NCBI GenBank assembly: GCA_020832225.1
Contig: JAFIFA010000018.1
Location: 1-54,002 of the forward strand
Length of the DNA stretch: 54,002 nt
Source of the DNA: Balneolaceae bacterium
GTDB taxonomy: Bacteria > Bacteroidota > Rhodothermia > Balneolales > Balneolaceae
Reading direction: 5' to 3'
Part shown: positions 1 through 8,819 of the stretch, in pieces
Numbering within the stretch: position 1 is the first letter of the stretch
Layout: each line of letters begins with the position of its first letter
Notes under the pieces: model-generated
What the model saw: only the letters and a program-made list of their open reading frames with translations
Databases searched by the model: none
What the model was told of the DNA's origin: nothing
Translations under genes and position numbers: made by a program

Positions 1-1
1 A

Positions 2-1316
2 TCAGTAGTGTCCGGTTAAAAGTCAAAGAGTCCCAACTGGTTACGGTCATGGGTCTCTAACTGCGTGAGTGTTTCACCGGAAAATAGCTGTTTAAGCGTC
101 ATACGCTCCAATATGGCTACACTCAGAACTTGCATCATCGTGTGTAATGTAACGTTAAATTGATTGGTTCTATGGCAAATTATCATGATCAAATAGGTAC
201 AGATAGCGGTCCAGATCTGTGTTTTCACAGCATTGATATTTTGCCCGTAGAACGCTTTGATTCTCAAGTTCTGTTTGATCCATTTGAAGAACAGCTCAAT
301 CTGCCAGCGACTTTTATAATAGTCGGCAATTTGTTCGGCATCGCAATGGATTATGTTGGTCAACAGAACGATATCCTGATGGTTCTCCTGGTCAATCAAA
401 CGGACACGTCGCAAGAACTCCGGATAGCGATGTTTGGTCTTTTGTCCTGTCAACCGGATGATCTGGTCGCATTGCAATCCGCCCGAGGAGTCCACCAGTG
501 TGGAGGATTTTCGATAAAACTGCAGATTCTTTTTGGCTCGTATGACAAACCGGCCACCTTGTCTGTGCAGGTGATACAGCCGCTCGAAATCCAGATATCC
601 TCGGTCCATAATGTAGATACTCCCTGCCAGAATCGGGATCATATCCAGGATGTTCACATCATGCATTTTGCCATCGGAAATATGGATAAATGTGGGAATA
701 GCACCTTGCAGGTCCATTATTGTGTGAAGTTTGATGGCAGCTTTGTGTTCCCTGAACTCTGCCCACTGGAACAACGACAGACACAAATCGATGGTCGAGG
801 AGTCCAGGATTTTAATCGATTCGGTCAGTTCATCTTTGCCATACAATTCCTGAGCATGAGCGATCAATACGACGGCCAGATCCTGATAAATTTCCCATGG
901 CCGAGAAGCATTGGCATCGGAGATTGTACTCAGGGGTACACGTTGCTTGATGCCCATGTGATAGCGACGAGTTCCGAGTGCATTAAGTGTAGAGGTCAGA
1001 TCCCGAAGGCTGTCACGAAAGGTGAGTTGCCCAAAGCACATACACAGGAATTGATCCCAACATTTGAATTGCCGTACACGGTAATCCCCCTTGTGATGGT
1101 TAACAATCTTTCTAAATTCGTATTTGGGAAAAATATCCATAAGTTGAGAAAAGATGATCCGGCCAGTGTTCATAAAACGTATATGATTAAGACAATTGAA
1201 CTGCGTGAACACTGGCAAACTACAAGTTCAAATCGATAAAAATTTTAATAGCACTTAATTTACTGTGTAGCAATCGGTTAGAGAAATACCAAAATAGCTT
1301 AACCGGACACTACTGA
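2..1316 (-). mobile_element. IS4-family insertion sequence (complete)
   Basis: A perfect 18-bp terminal inverted repeat bounds the element: positions 2-19 and 1299-1316 are reverse complements, with core GTCCGGTTAA. The 1315-bp interval contains one transposase gene on the minus strand. The transposase stop codon (16-18) lies inside the left repeat, so almost no non-coding DNA is left on that side. A target-site duplication cannot be tested because only one base precedes the left end. The element sits just downstream of the terminator of the S9 peptidase gene and breaks no visible gene in this window. Both repeats and the reading frame are intact, so it could be active. Confidence 0.9.
16..1173 (-). 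CDS. IS4-family transposase (DUF4372 N-terminus, DDE)
   Basis: This is the transposase that would cut and paste the surrounding element. From the start chosen here it is 385 aa. The N-terminal 70 residues resemble the DUF4372 domain typical of this IS4 subgroup (FSQLMD, then FRDSLRDL). A DDE catalytic core follows: D124 in ILDSSTID, D190 in IMDRGYLD, and the IS4 YREK signature with Y286, R289, E293 and K300 in the correct 2-3-6 spacing. The frame also opens 15 codons earlier (1218), but family members normally begin a few residues before the FSQLM motif, so the ATG at 1173 is preferred. No strong ribosome binding site is visible at either start. No frameshift or stop interrupts it. Confidence 0.92.
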   Translation of the reverse strand: MNTGRIIFSQLMDIFPKYEFRKIVNHHKGDYRVRQFKCWDQFLCMCFGQLTFRDSLRDLTSTLNALGTRRYHMGIKQRVPLSTISDANASRPWEIYQDLAVVLIAHAQELYGKDELTESIKILDSSTIDLCLSLFQWAEFREHKAAIKLHTIMDLQGAIPTFIHISDGKMHDVNILDMIPILAGSIYIMDRGYLDFERLYHLHRQGGRFVIRAKKNLQFYRKSSTLVDSSGGLQCDQIIRLTGQKTKHRYPEFLRRVRLIDQENHQDIVLLTNIIHCDAEQIADYYKSRWQIELFFKWIKQNLRIKAFYGQNINAVKTQIWTAICTYLIMIICHRTNQFNVTLHTMMQVLSVAILERMTLKQLFSGETLTQLETHDRNQLGLFDF

Positions 1317-1349
1317 GTTTGCATAATAGTCAGTAATACACCCGTTAAA

Positions 1350-1383
1350 TTAAAAAGCGGCTATCGCTTTCGCAACAGCCGCT
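1350..1383 (-). terminator. Rho-independent terminator of the S9 peptidase gene
   Basis: A 7-bp GC-rich stem pairs AGCGGCT (1356-1362) with AGCCGCT (1377-1383) around a 14-nt loop. Read on the minus strand the stem is followed by a T-rich run. It lies about 30 bases after the stop codon of the peptidase gene and between that gene and the IS4 element, so the element inserted beyond the transcription unit. Confidence 0.75.
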
Positions 1384-1412
1384 CTTGAAACTTAAAGCAT
1401 GTCAGTGGATCA

Positions 1413-3881
1413 TCACTTCACATGGTAATCCAGCCACTCTGCCCAGCGGGTCCACATATCGAGAAGGGTCTCTTCGGCTGCCGGTCCATGACCTTCGTGT
1501 GGATACATATAGAGCACAGCTTCTTTATCGAGCCCATTCAAGGCATGAAAGAGGCGCTCTGAGTTTGTTGGCCAGGTTCCCACGTTCTGATCTTCAGCAC
1601 CGTGATACATCAGAAGCGCACCATCCATACGGTCGGCCCAGAAGATTGGGGACATCTGCAGGTAGCGGTCCATCCCTCTCCAGAGATCGCTTCGCTCTCG
1701 CTGGAAGCCCATTGGCGTGAGTGTCCTGTTGAAGTTACCCGCGCCGGCAATTCCTGCCTTAAAGAAGGATGTGTGGATCATTGCATTCACGGTTCCGAAA
1801 GCGCCGTAGCTATGTCCGCCCATTGCCATTCGGTGGCGGTCTACATAACCTCTTGCATCCACGCTATCGATAACTGCTGTACTGTTCTGCACGATACTCC
1901 AGACGAAACCGTCGTTGGCTGTGCCTCGATCACCCGCTATTGGCCAGTCGGGTTGAATGACGGCATACCCTTTCTTCACCATAAAGTCGGATGATCTCGC
2001 CCCAACTCGCGGATAGCGGTTGATGTTGTAGTTTCTCAAACCATCATCATACTCTTCCTGGTCGTCAAACTCCCGCGGGTAGTGCCACAGGAATCCCGGA
2101 AGACGCTCGCCATCCCAGTCGGCAGGAAGTATAACATCCACCCAAAACTCAAATCCATCGGCACGCTTCACCTTGAATCGCTCACGTTGAGCCTGCGTCA
2201 CCGCTTCATTGTAATCGGTGTTATCGGTCAGTTTGGTGAGGTTACCAGAGTTGAGATCCATCAGCCATGAATCGGGCAGCATGTCGCGCGACTCACGGTT
2301 CAACACAACCCGGTCGATATTGTTATCGAGCACGGCAGTAACCTGCTCATAGACATCAGACGAACTTTCAAAAATCCGCTCGGTTTCACCGCTCTCTATT
2401 TCAACGCGATCAAGAAATGGCTGTGGCGCATTCTCCTGATGATCTTCATGCCTTTTGATACCTGACAGGAATACGTGATCGCCGGATGTTGAGGTCCGCA
2501 CGGTATTCACGCCCATACTGTTTCGCTCCATCATCAGGTTTCCGGGATTGTCATAATAGTCCCTGTGATCCCTTTCGTAGATGGTAAAGGTGGTGTCCGG
2601 CTGAGTTGTATCGTAAGCAAACAGAGTCTCTGTGCCGCCTCTGCGCTGCGTAATAAAGAGCATCTCTGCGTCAGCATTGTAGGATACCGACCGCATTTCA
2701 CGGGATGATTCATAAATCACCTCTTTGTCATCTTCACCAAAAGGAGGCATCCACTGTACAATCCTGTATTTGTCGCTACCGCTATTGCCATTATCGTTAT
2801 CACCGTTCTCTTCCTCTTCATCCGGTTTCAGCATCAGGCTGAGTCCGTTTCCATCCGGCCTCCACTGTACCATGCTTCGTCCAAAATCTTCCATGATGTC
2901 CTGTCCGGGCACGCCCATTCTGGCATCACTGATACGCACTTCGGCCAGTTTTTCACCATTCAAGTCCCAGATCTCTTCGGTCCAGCCATACCAGCTTACG
3001 GGCACTACATTGGAAAACTCTTTGTCCATCAGCTGCACCATAACATAGTCTCCGGATGGAGCCGCATTGACATTTCTGATCTTGGCCGGCTCGCCAATCC
3101 GTTCGTAATCGCCGCTCGTCAGGTCAATCTTAACAAGCTGACCTGTTGTGTAGTACCTCAGCAAATTCTCTTCGTGGCGATTCTCAATAAGTGTTGGGAA
3201 GGTCCGGAGCCTGTTCTCACCCTCTGTTGTCTTTTTCACAGACAGATGTTTTGGTGTGTGTGGCTTGATTGGCTTTCGGCCTCTGTCTTCAGGAATCAGT
3301 ACGGTAAAAATGGCATTGCCATCACCTGTCCACTCCAGTACCGTTGCAGACGTTGCAAGGAGCGGTTTTGGTGTTACCTTTTCCGTTGATCCGGATGAGA
3401 CATCGGTCACGTAGATATGGCTCTCCCGAGTATGGTGACCAATCCACGCAATTCGATCACCTGATGGTGACCAGTTCATATGAGTGATATGGTCTACGGA
3501 TGGGATATCGAGATCGCGTACATCACCGCTTTCTGCGCTGATCAACTGCAATCCGTTAGCGGGATTCTGAGTGGTCCATGTTCGGCTTCGGTTCGCCACT
3601 TTATCGATCTGAAGGCCTGCAATGTTATAATACGGTTTGGCGTATGCAGATAGTGGTGACAATCCGGTGCCCACACGGTTCAGAAAATAGTCTCCCGCCG
3701 GACTCAAATTGTTCAGGGATACATTCAGATGGCGGGGTGCAAGAATCTCCTCCGCCAGCGATTCGGGCGCTGAGATGTAGCTGTCGCTAAAATCAGGCCC
3801 ATCCTGCGCATTGAGGGCACCTCCCGTTGCAATGAGCAGTGCAAATAGAAATAGTAGTGGTTTACGTAACGTTTTGGTCAT
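1413..3881 (-). CDS. Secreted S9-family (S9D-like) prolyl-oligopeptidase-type serine peptidase
   Basis: This 822-aa protein begins with a signal peptide (two basic residues, a hydrophobic stretch, then ALNAQ near residue 25), so it should act in the periplasm or outside the cell. The middle has WD/beta-propeller-like segments (for example MNWSPSGDRIAWIG), and the C-terminal quarter is an alpha/beta-hydrolase. The catalytic triad is readable: S691 in GGHSYGAF, D764 in HGAEDQNVG and H798 in HEGHGP. The stretch NRTLTPMGFQRER after the nucleophile resembles the S9D subgroup, which includes plant chloroplast glutamyl endopeptidase; that comparison is from memory. Likely role: breakdown of peptides after larger proteases. 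It appears monocistronic, with its own terminator. Substrate specificity cannot be read from sequence. Confidence 0.88.
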   Translation of the reverse strand: MTKTLRKPLLFLFALLIATGGALNAQDGPDFSDSYISAPESLAEEILAPRHLNVSLNNLSPAGDYFLNRVGTGLSPLSAYAKPYYNIAGLQIDKVANRSRTWTTQNPANGLQLISAESGDVRDLDIPSVDHITHMNWSPSGDRIAWIGHHTRESHIYVTDVSSGSTEKVTPKPLLATSATVLEWTGDGNAIFTVLIPEDRGRKPIKPHTPKHLSVKKTTEGENRLRTFPTLIENRHEENLLRYYTTGQLVKIDLTSGDYERIGEPAKIRNVNAAPSGDYVMVQLMDKEFSNVVPVSWYGWTEEIWDLNGEKLAEVRISDARMGVPGQDIMEDFGRSMVQWRPDGNGLSLMLKPDEEEENGDNDNGNSGSDKYRIVQWMPPFGEDDKEVIYESSREMRSVSYNADAEMLFITQRRGGTETLFAYDTTQPDTTFTIYERDHRDYYDNPGNLMMERNSMGVNTVRTSTSGDHVFLSGIKRHEDHQENAPQPFLDRVEIESGETERIFESSSDVYEQVTAVLDNNIDRVVLNRESRDMLPDSWLMDLNSGNLTKLTDNTDYNEAVTQAQRERFKVKRADGFEFWVDVILPADWDGERLPGFLWHYPREFDDQEEYDDGLRNYNINRYPRVGARSSDFMVKKGYAVIQPDWPIAGDRGTANDGFVWSIVQNSTAVIDSVDARGYVDRHRMAMGGHSYGAFGTVNAMIHTSFFKAGIAGAGNFNRTLTPMGFQRERSDLWRGMDRYLQMSPIFWADRMDGALLMYHGAEDQNVGTWPTNSERLFHALNGLDKEAVLYMYPHEGHGPAAEETLLDMWTRWAEWLDYHVK

Positions 3882-4031
3882 GTCTATCGGTTTTTAAGTC
3901 GTACTTATTTGGATGAGCAGTCCATGTTTTAGATAAAAAGCCCCTGGCTGCCTGTAGACTATTCAGATAAGAATTGTAAATCAGTATGGCAAACCGCTTC
4001 CTAAAACCTGTAAATTTTTTACAATGGCAGT

Positions 4032-4874
4032 TTAGCGCTCTTCCAATTGATTTTTCGACAGTTCTGCGCCAAGAATGATTCGTTTCCGTTCACTGCCCCA
4101 GCGGTACTCCCCAATTGCTCCTGTTGATCGAATCACCCTGTGGCAGGGAATCAGCCAGGCCACCGGGTTCTTTCCCGTTGCGGATCCGGCAGCCCGGACT
4201 GCGCTGGGCCGGCCTGCCGATTCTGCAAGGCCTGAGTAAGAGATTACACGTCCTTCCGGAATACGCAATAGTGCCCGCCAGATCTGGAGCTGAAACGGTG
4301 TGCCTTTGAGATGAAGACTGAGCGGTTCACCCGTCTCACTATTTTTATTAATGATTGATGCTGCCCGTTTGTGAAATGGCGTGCCCCCTTCCTGAATTTC
4401 GGCGGATGGGTAGCGACTCTTCAGCTCTGACGCCACCCTCTCTATATCTGACGTAAAGTGGAGATCACATAATCCCCGCTGCGTGGAGGCTGCAACAAAA
4501 GCACCAAAACGTGAGTCGTTGATGGAGTAGCGAATCGTGAGCCCCTCCGCACCCTTTTTAATCTCTCCGGGCGTCATCGCCTCCACTTTTACAAAGAGGT
4601 CGTGAAGCCGTCCCGTGCCGGAGAGTCCGGCGGCTTCCGCAGCCTCATTCAGAGTGCGGTTTTTTCTCAAAAATTCACCGGCACGATTGGCGGTGGTCAT
4701 CTGCAGAAAGGTTTTTGGGCTCACCCCTGCCCAGCGAGTAAAGGTTCGTTGAAAGTGAAACGGGCTCATGTTAACCACCTCTGCAAGCTCTTCCAGATTC
4801 GGCTGCTCCGAAGTGAACTCATCCAGGTAGCGGATTGCCCGCGCCATTTTTTGATAGATCTCTGACTGCTCCAT
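4032..4874 (-). CDS. Ada-like fusion: AraC-type HTH plus O6-methylguanine-DNA methyltransferase
   Basis: The protein has 280 aa. Residues 1-100 form an AraC-type DNA-binding domain (LEELAEVVNMSPFHFQRTF is a typical first recognition helix). The rest is a suicide alkyltransferase with the active-site PCHRVIR, acceptor cysteine C244. It transfers methyl groups from O6-methylguanine to itself and may also regulate transcription. Unlike E. coli Ada (about 354 aa), it lacks the N-terminal zinc/cysteine domain that takes methyl from phosphotriesters and switches Ada on; translation starts directly at the HTH domain. How it is activated is therefore open. The gene stands alone between the peptidase gene and an intergenic repeat. 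Confidence 0.9.
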   Translation of the reverse strand: MEQSEIYQKMARAIRYLDEFTSEQPNLEELAEVVNMSPFHFQRTFTRWAGVSPKTFLQMTTANRAGEFLRKNRTLNEAAEAAGLSGTGRLHDLFVKVEAMTPGEIKKGAEGLTIRYSINDSRFGAFVAASTQRGLCDLHFTSDIERVASELKSRYPSAEIQEGGTPFHKRAASIINKNSETGEPLSLHLKGTPFQLQIWRALLRIPEGRVISYSGLAESAGRPSAVRAAGSATGKNPVAWLIPCHRVIRSTGAIGEYRWGSERKRIILGAELSKNQLEER

Positions 4875-4962
4875 TGTCAGAAAGTAAGATTCAGCAGTGT
4901 TAACATAAACCCGATTCTTGCGGAAGATTAGGTAAAACGTGAGACGAAAGACGTAAAACGGT

Positions 4963-5180
4963 TTCCTCTGCGTTCTCCGCGCCTACTCCGCGGTCGCGGC
5001 GGTAAAAACAGGTTAGATATGTTTTAGGCTCACTACTTAAGAACTGGGTGTACTTATAGATCGGGATGTTTTAACCTCAATAGACGCAGGGAAGTCACAG
5101 AGGAACGCGGCGGTTTATTCCCAAATTCACAGTAATATATCCCTGCTCTTCGTATCCTGCTTTGTGTTCATCGTGGTTAA
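4963..5180. repeat. Fragments of the modular intergenic repeat (GC-rich CTGCG block plus GTGGTTAA block)
   Basis: Positions 4963-5008 read CTCTGCG followed by CTCCGCG- and CGCGGCGGTAAAA-type words, the same block found at 6298, 29975, 30128, 38541 and 38944 and inverted near 48740 and 49200. Around 5075-5125 a second, degenerate block carries CGCAGGGAAGTCACAGAGG, and 5150-5180 has a TTGTGTTCATCGTGGTTAAG end block like that of the full copies. No ORF is supported in this 345-bp gap before the methylmalonyl-CoA epimerase gene. Confidence 0.6.
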
Positions 5181-5225
5181 GTTTTCCTATCTTTTCCCCG
5201 GAAACTCAATCAACCTGTAGTGATT

Positions 5226-5624
5226 ATGAAAATTGACCATATCGGTATCGCCGTATCCAACCTTGAAGAGGCTATTCAGACCTACGAAACCGTTTTAAAC
5301 ACCCCCTGCTACAAGCGGGAAGTAGTTGAGGGCGAAAAGGTGGATACTGCATTTTTCAAAACCGGTGAGTCAAAGGTTGAGCTTTTGGGCGGTACATCAG
5401 CCGATTCGGTGATCTCGAAATATATCAGCAAGCGTGGTGAAGGGATTCACCACATCGCCTTTGAGGTTGATGATATCCGCAAGGAGATGGCACGGCTCGA
5501 ATCGGAGGGATTCACACTACTTAATAGTGAGCCAAAATCGGGTGCAGACAACAAACTGGTCGCTTTTCTGCACCCTAAGGAGCAGCATGGCGTGCTGGTG
5601 GAGCTGTGTCAATCCCGGAAGTGA
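5226..5624 (+). CDS. mce: Methylmalonyl-CoA epimerase
   Basis: A 132-aa protein of the glyoxalase/VOC fold. It interconverts the (S)- and (R)-epimers of methylmalonyl-CoA in the propionyl-CoA/succinyl-CoA route. The N-terminal HIGIAVSNLEEAI, the central GIHHIAFEVDDI and the C-terminal HGVLVEL give the usual metal-binding His/His/Glu pattern, and the length matches the family. A GTG two codons upstream (5220) is also in frame; the ATG at 5226 is preferred because homologues begin MxxIDHIGIAV. No methylmalonyl-CoA mutase or carboxylase gene lies nearby, so the pathway partners must be elsewhere. The small membrane protein gene follows after 67 bases. Confidence 0.9.
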   Translation: MKIDHIGIAVSNLEEAIQTYETVLNTPCYKREVVEGEKVDTAFFKTGESKVELLGGTSADSVISKYISKRGEGIHHIAFEVDDIRKEMARLESEGFTLLNSEPKSGADNKLVAFLHPKEQHGVLVELCQSRK

Positions 5625-5691
5625 TATTTCACCTCTGCCGAAACTCCCTTACCTTTCACGTTCATCCTTTTTTTGAATTTAACACCTGCTC

Positions 5692-6186
5692 ATGCAAGAC
5701 GGAGCCCGATTTTTTGCCTACTCAACATGGTCGCTGATGATATCACTGGCCATCATTGTTACAACCCAAGGATTTCTCAGCTACATCTATGAACCAGGCT
5801 GGGTTGGGACACTTGTTCTACTCGGTTTTGGTTTTCTCTACCTCAATCTCGCCTATGCAGCTGTGAAGCGCTACATCCGAAAAGTGCCCGCTCCTACCAA
5901 TATGCATGTTGGACTGGGTATCATCATTGCATTACCCCCATCAGTTTGGGTCTATGTATCCGCCGATCCTGCCGTTGGTACGACAGACATTCTGATCATC
6001 CTGGTTCTCATCCTCTCATGCGGCCTCGGTGTTTTTTACGGTAACCGTGCCGGCATAAAGGCTCGTTATGAGTATATACAGGCGCTCAAAGAGCATCAGA
6101 AGAAGATGGAGAAGGCTGCGGAAGAAATGGAAGGCGGAAGCCGGAAGTCTGAAGCGGGTAGCTCAAAGCGAGAAGCTGAAAGCTGA
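5692..6186 (+). CDS. Small four-helix membrane protein of unknown function with a repeat-derived tail
   Basis: I do not recognise a family for this 164-aa protein. Four hydrophobic segments are visible (about residues 8-30, 36-58, 72-90 and 97-117), followed by a charged, probably cytoplasmic coiled-coil-like tail (EYIQALKEHQKKMEKAAEEM). The last 17 residues are low complexity (GGSRKSEAGSSKREAES). They are encoded by purine-rich direct repeats (GAAGC, GAAAGCTGAAAG) of the type that also border the intergenic element starting just downstream, so the natural C-terminus may have been extended when repeat DNA expanded into the gene. It may be co-transcribed with mce. Confidence 0.65.
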   Translation: MQDGARFFAYSTWSLMISLAIIVTTQGFLSYIYEPGWVGTLVLLGFGFLYLNLAYAAVKRYIRKVPAPTNMHVGLGIIIALPPSVWVYVSADPAVGTTDILIILVLILSCGLGVFYGNRAGIKARYEYIQALKEHQKKMEKAAEEMEGGSRKSEAGSSKREAES

Positions 6187-6204
6187 AAGGGATAAGCTAA
6201 ATGG

Positions 6205-6868
6205 AGGACCTGCCACCGTGCGCAGCTCGTGGCAGCGTCTGTTAGAAGTTGAATCGTTGATGTGCGGGAAGCTCAAAGGAGGTGAGATTTAAGTAATAGT
6301 CTCGCAGCGCTCTCCGCGCCTTCTCTGTGTCCGCAGCGGTAAAACCTCCCAAATTTTAATTGCAGCCCAAATCTACTTGTAACGGAAAAATGAAAAACAG
6401 GTCCGCAACAACTCGCAGCCACGGAACCCGTAACTCGCAACACCCTTGTCCAAAACCCTTCCAACTGCGCCTCGATGAACCCTTTTCCTTTTCAAAAATC
6501 TCTCCTCGGCGCGGGGTGGCATGGATCTTATATATCTACCCATATGTAGTCCCTGACGGGATAAGTTTTGCTCACAAATCTTAGTTGCCCTGGCTGGAAT
6601 GGTGTGCCCCTTCAGGGCTGGGGATGGAGGCCACCGATTTTATGCGGGGCGTTGCACCTTGCTATATTCGGCCGCCGCTTCGGGACTTGGGATTTGGGCA
6701 AACGTGAAAAGTTACCCTTAGTGACCTTTGTGCCTGCTTAGCATCCATTGTGGTTAAAAAACCCGCAACCCGCAACGCAAAGAGACGCTGCAAGATCCTC
6801 CGCTACGCTCCGGTGCTTGCAGGTCTGATCCGAAGCCCAAACCCACAACTCGAAACCTGTAACCCGCA
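6205..6868 (+). repeat. Modular intergenic repeat element, copy 1 (plus orientation)
   Basis: This 690-bp gap has no convincing gene and is filled by one nearly full-length copy. Order of blocks: GTGCGCAGCTCGTGGCAGCG (6218 onward); AGCTCAAAGGAGG (about 6270); the CTCGCAGCGCTCTCCGCG block (6300); a GCAGCCCAAATC block (6362); CTGCGCCTCGATGAACCC to CTCGGCGCGGGGTGG (6465-6530); TCTACCCATATGTAGTCCCT (6535); TTGCCCTGGCTGG and GCCCCTTCAGGGC (6588-6620); CTTAGTGACCTTTGTGCC (6717); GTGGTTAAAAAACCCGCAAC (6750); and an end block with GCTACGCTCCGG (6802). Positions 6765-6843 match 48040-48118 in inverted orientation at 78 of 79 bases. Confidence 0.8.
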
Positions 6869-6875
6869 ACTCAAC

Positions 6876-8294
6876 TTAGGCATCATCAAAATCCCCCCTA
6901 TTCTTCCGTGCGAAGTAATCTTTTGTGGCGTTCATCACTTTCGGAGCGAGGAGTATGGTGGCCGTCATAGTTGGAATTGCCATCAGGGCGAACATTCCGT
7001 CAATCAGGTTGATCACCATATCAATCGTGGTAATGGATCCTACAAAGATGGTGAAGATGTAGAAGTAGTTGTAGTAGTGCTTATTGTGCGCACCGCCAAG
7101 GAAGTTGAGGCACTTGGTGCCGTAATAGGAGTAGGTGAACATTGTGGTGATGCTGAAGATCAGAACACAGATCAGTAATAGATAGCTTCCAACCACCGGA
7201 ACACCCGTTTCAAAAGCGAGCGCTGTCATTGTAATACCATCCACCTCGGTGTTGGTCCATGCGCCGGTCATTAGCAGCGCAAGTGCGGTCATTGTACAGA
7301 TCAGCAGTGTATCGATTGCAGGCTCAAGCATCGCAACAAGCCCTTCACGAACGGGCTCACGGGTTTTGGCCGCGCCGTGCGCCATCGCTTCCATACCGAT
7401 ACCGGCTTCATTGGAGAAGGCGCCACGTCGAATACCGTTGGAGATCACAACACCCACAGCACCACCTGCTGCCGCCTGACCGGTAAAAGCGTCTGTAACG
7501 ATCAGCGTGAGGTAGTAAGGCACATCAACGATGTTGTTTACGATGATGTAGACCACGGTAAGTACATAGATAACCACCATCAGCGGAACCAGACGAGCGG
7601 CAACATGACCAATTCTGCGAATTCCACCGAAAATAACCATCGAAACAAGCCCTACAAGCACCAGTCCCATGATGATATCAGACAGCCTGAAACCTGTTTC
7701 CGTCAGAAAAGAGTCGGCCATCAACATGGTGTTGTAACCGAGATATCCGTTTTCAGCCAGCATGGTATCCCGCACAATTTGCGTTAGCTGGTTCGACTGG
7801 AACATCGGTGTACACCCAATCAAGCCGGCAATAGAGAAGAAAACAGCCAGAGGCTTCCACTTTTTCCCAAGTCCTTCGGTGATGAAGTACATCGGTCCAC
7901 CCTGAATCTTTCCGCTGGTATCCTTTCCGCGGTACATGATGGCGAGCGTACAGGTAAAAAACTTTGTTGCCATTCCGACAAGAGCGGTAATCCACATCCA
8001 GAAGATCGCTCCGGGGCCACCCACTCCAAGCGCAATGGCCACACCGCTGATGTTACCCATCCCGACGGTTGCCGCCAGTGCACTCGAAAGAGCCTGAAAG
8101 TGGTTGATATCGCCCGGCGCTGTGGGATCCTCATACTTCCCGGTAAGTACTTCAACACCATGGAAAAAGTGCCTGTATGGTGCAAATCGACAGTAGATGA
8201 GAAAGAAGACGCCACCGCCAACCAGCAGCACCAATAGCGGAGTTCCCCAGGCATAGTTCGCAAAATTGACAAGTAACTGTTCTAAATACTCCAG
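6876..8294 (-). CDS. Sodium:alanine/glycine symporter, AGCS family
   Basis: An inner-membrane amino-acid:sodium symporter of about 470 aa, rich in hydrophobic helices. The conserved GMGNISGVAIALGVGGPGAIFWMW segment (from about residue 75) and GIRRGAFSNEAGIGMEAMAHG are AGCS hallmarks. The first TTG/GTG in frame (8234-8229) would remove about 20 N-terminal residues that fit the family (EYLEQLLVNFANYAWGTP). Upstream of them no ATG, GTG or TTG exists before the in-frame stop. A CTG at 8294 has GAGG 7 bases before it and is proposed as the start; this is inference. The gene follows dinB- and marC-like genes on the same strand and its 3' end abuts repeat copy 1. Confidence 0.9.
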   Translation of the reverse strand: MEYLEQLLVNFANYAWGTPLLVLLVGGGVFFLIYCRFAPYRHFFHGVEVLTGKYEDPTAPGDINHFQALSSALAATVGMGNISGVAIALGVGGPGAIFWMWITALVGMATKFFTCTLAIMYRGKDTSGKIQGGPMYFITEGLGKKWKPLAVFFSIAGLIGCTPMFQSNQLTQIVRDTMLAENGYLGYNTMLMADSFLTETGFRLSDIIMGLVLVGLVSMVIFGGIRRIGHVAARLVPLMVVIYVLTVVYIIVNNIVDVPYYLTLIVTDAFTGQAAAGGAVGVVISNGIRRGAFSNEAGIGMEAMAHGAAKTREPVREGLVAMLEPAIDTLLICTMTALALLMTGAWTNTEVDGITMTALAFETGVPVVGSYLLLICVLIFSITTMFTYSYYGTKCLNFLGGAHNKHYYNYFYIFTIFVGSITTIDMVINLIDGMFALMAIPTMTATILLAPKVMNATKDYFARKNRGDFDDA

Positions 8295-8332
8295 TGGTAT
8301 ACCTCGTGCAGGTTCGTTTTACTTTAATCCCA

Positions 8333-8806
8333 TTATGAAGCCGCTAATCGGGAGTAGCCGGAAAAATCCTTAAGCGGCGTGTTAATATCACAATTTCTGA
8401 GAAAAAGTAAAATTTGTGCTCGATGATGTTCACCATGTTCCACCAGGTGCCGGCAGATACGGCTGATTGAGGCCTTTCTGTTTACCCCTTTTTCCGTCTC
8501 AAAATAGATCTCCGTTTCAAGGGCCACCTCGTGGTCGCCAATCAGGTCTATCCACTTCTGATGAGCCTCTTTTGCCCGAACCCGGATCTCATCAGGCGGG
8601 TACTCCTCCCATCGATCCGTATCCATATCCGGAAACTGAATCACCCTCTCAAACCAGTACTCCTGTACATTAACAATATGCGCCAGAAAGGCGGTAACGG
8701 CCGGACGATTCTGAAAGTGATCACGCTCTGTGAGCAGATCACAGAGTTTTCGTGTGCACCATAAATCGTAGCATAACAGGCGCTGATAGTTCTGCCGCTG
8801 ATCCAT
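8333..8806 (-). CDS. DinB-family protein
   Basis: A 157-aa four-helix-bundle protein of the DinB/YfiT type. Histidines that normally bind a metal are present: H43 (HIVNVQEYW) and the cluster H120/H124/H128 in RHLVEHGEHHRAQ. Family members are metal-dependent, thiol-using transferases or uncharacterised stress proteins; no substrate can be assigned here. It lies 13 bases after marC and 38 bases before the proposed start of the symporter gene, so the three are probably co-transcribed. Confidence 0.8.
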   Translation of the reverse strand: MDQRQNYQRLLCYDLWCTRKLCDLLTERDHFQNRPAVTAFLAHIVNVQEYWFERVIQFPDMDTDRWEEYPPDEIRVRAKEAHQKWIDLIGDHEVALETEIYFETEKGVNRKASISRICRHLVEHGEHHRAQILLFLRNCDINTPLKDFSGYSRLAAS

Positions 8807-8819
8807 TTTTATAACTGCT

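Noticed and set aside
160-1239. Long plus-strand ORF across the IS4 transposase gene
   Set aside because: It is the opposite-strand shadow of the transposase; the minus frame carries the full DDE/YREK signature.
6360-7178. ORFs of 60-140 codons in the 6.2-6.9 kb gap and antisense to the symporter gene
   Set aside because: Repeat translations and shadows of the AGCS gene; composition and motifs do not support proteins.
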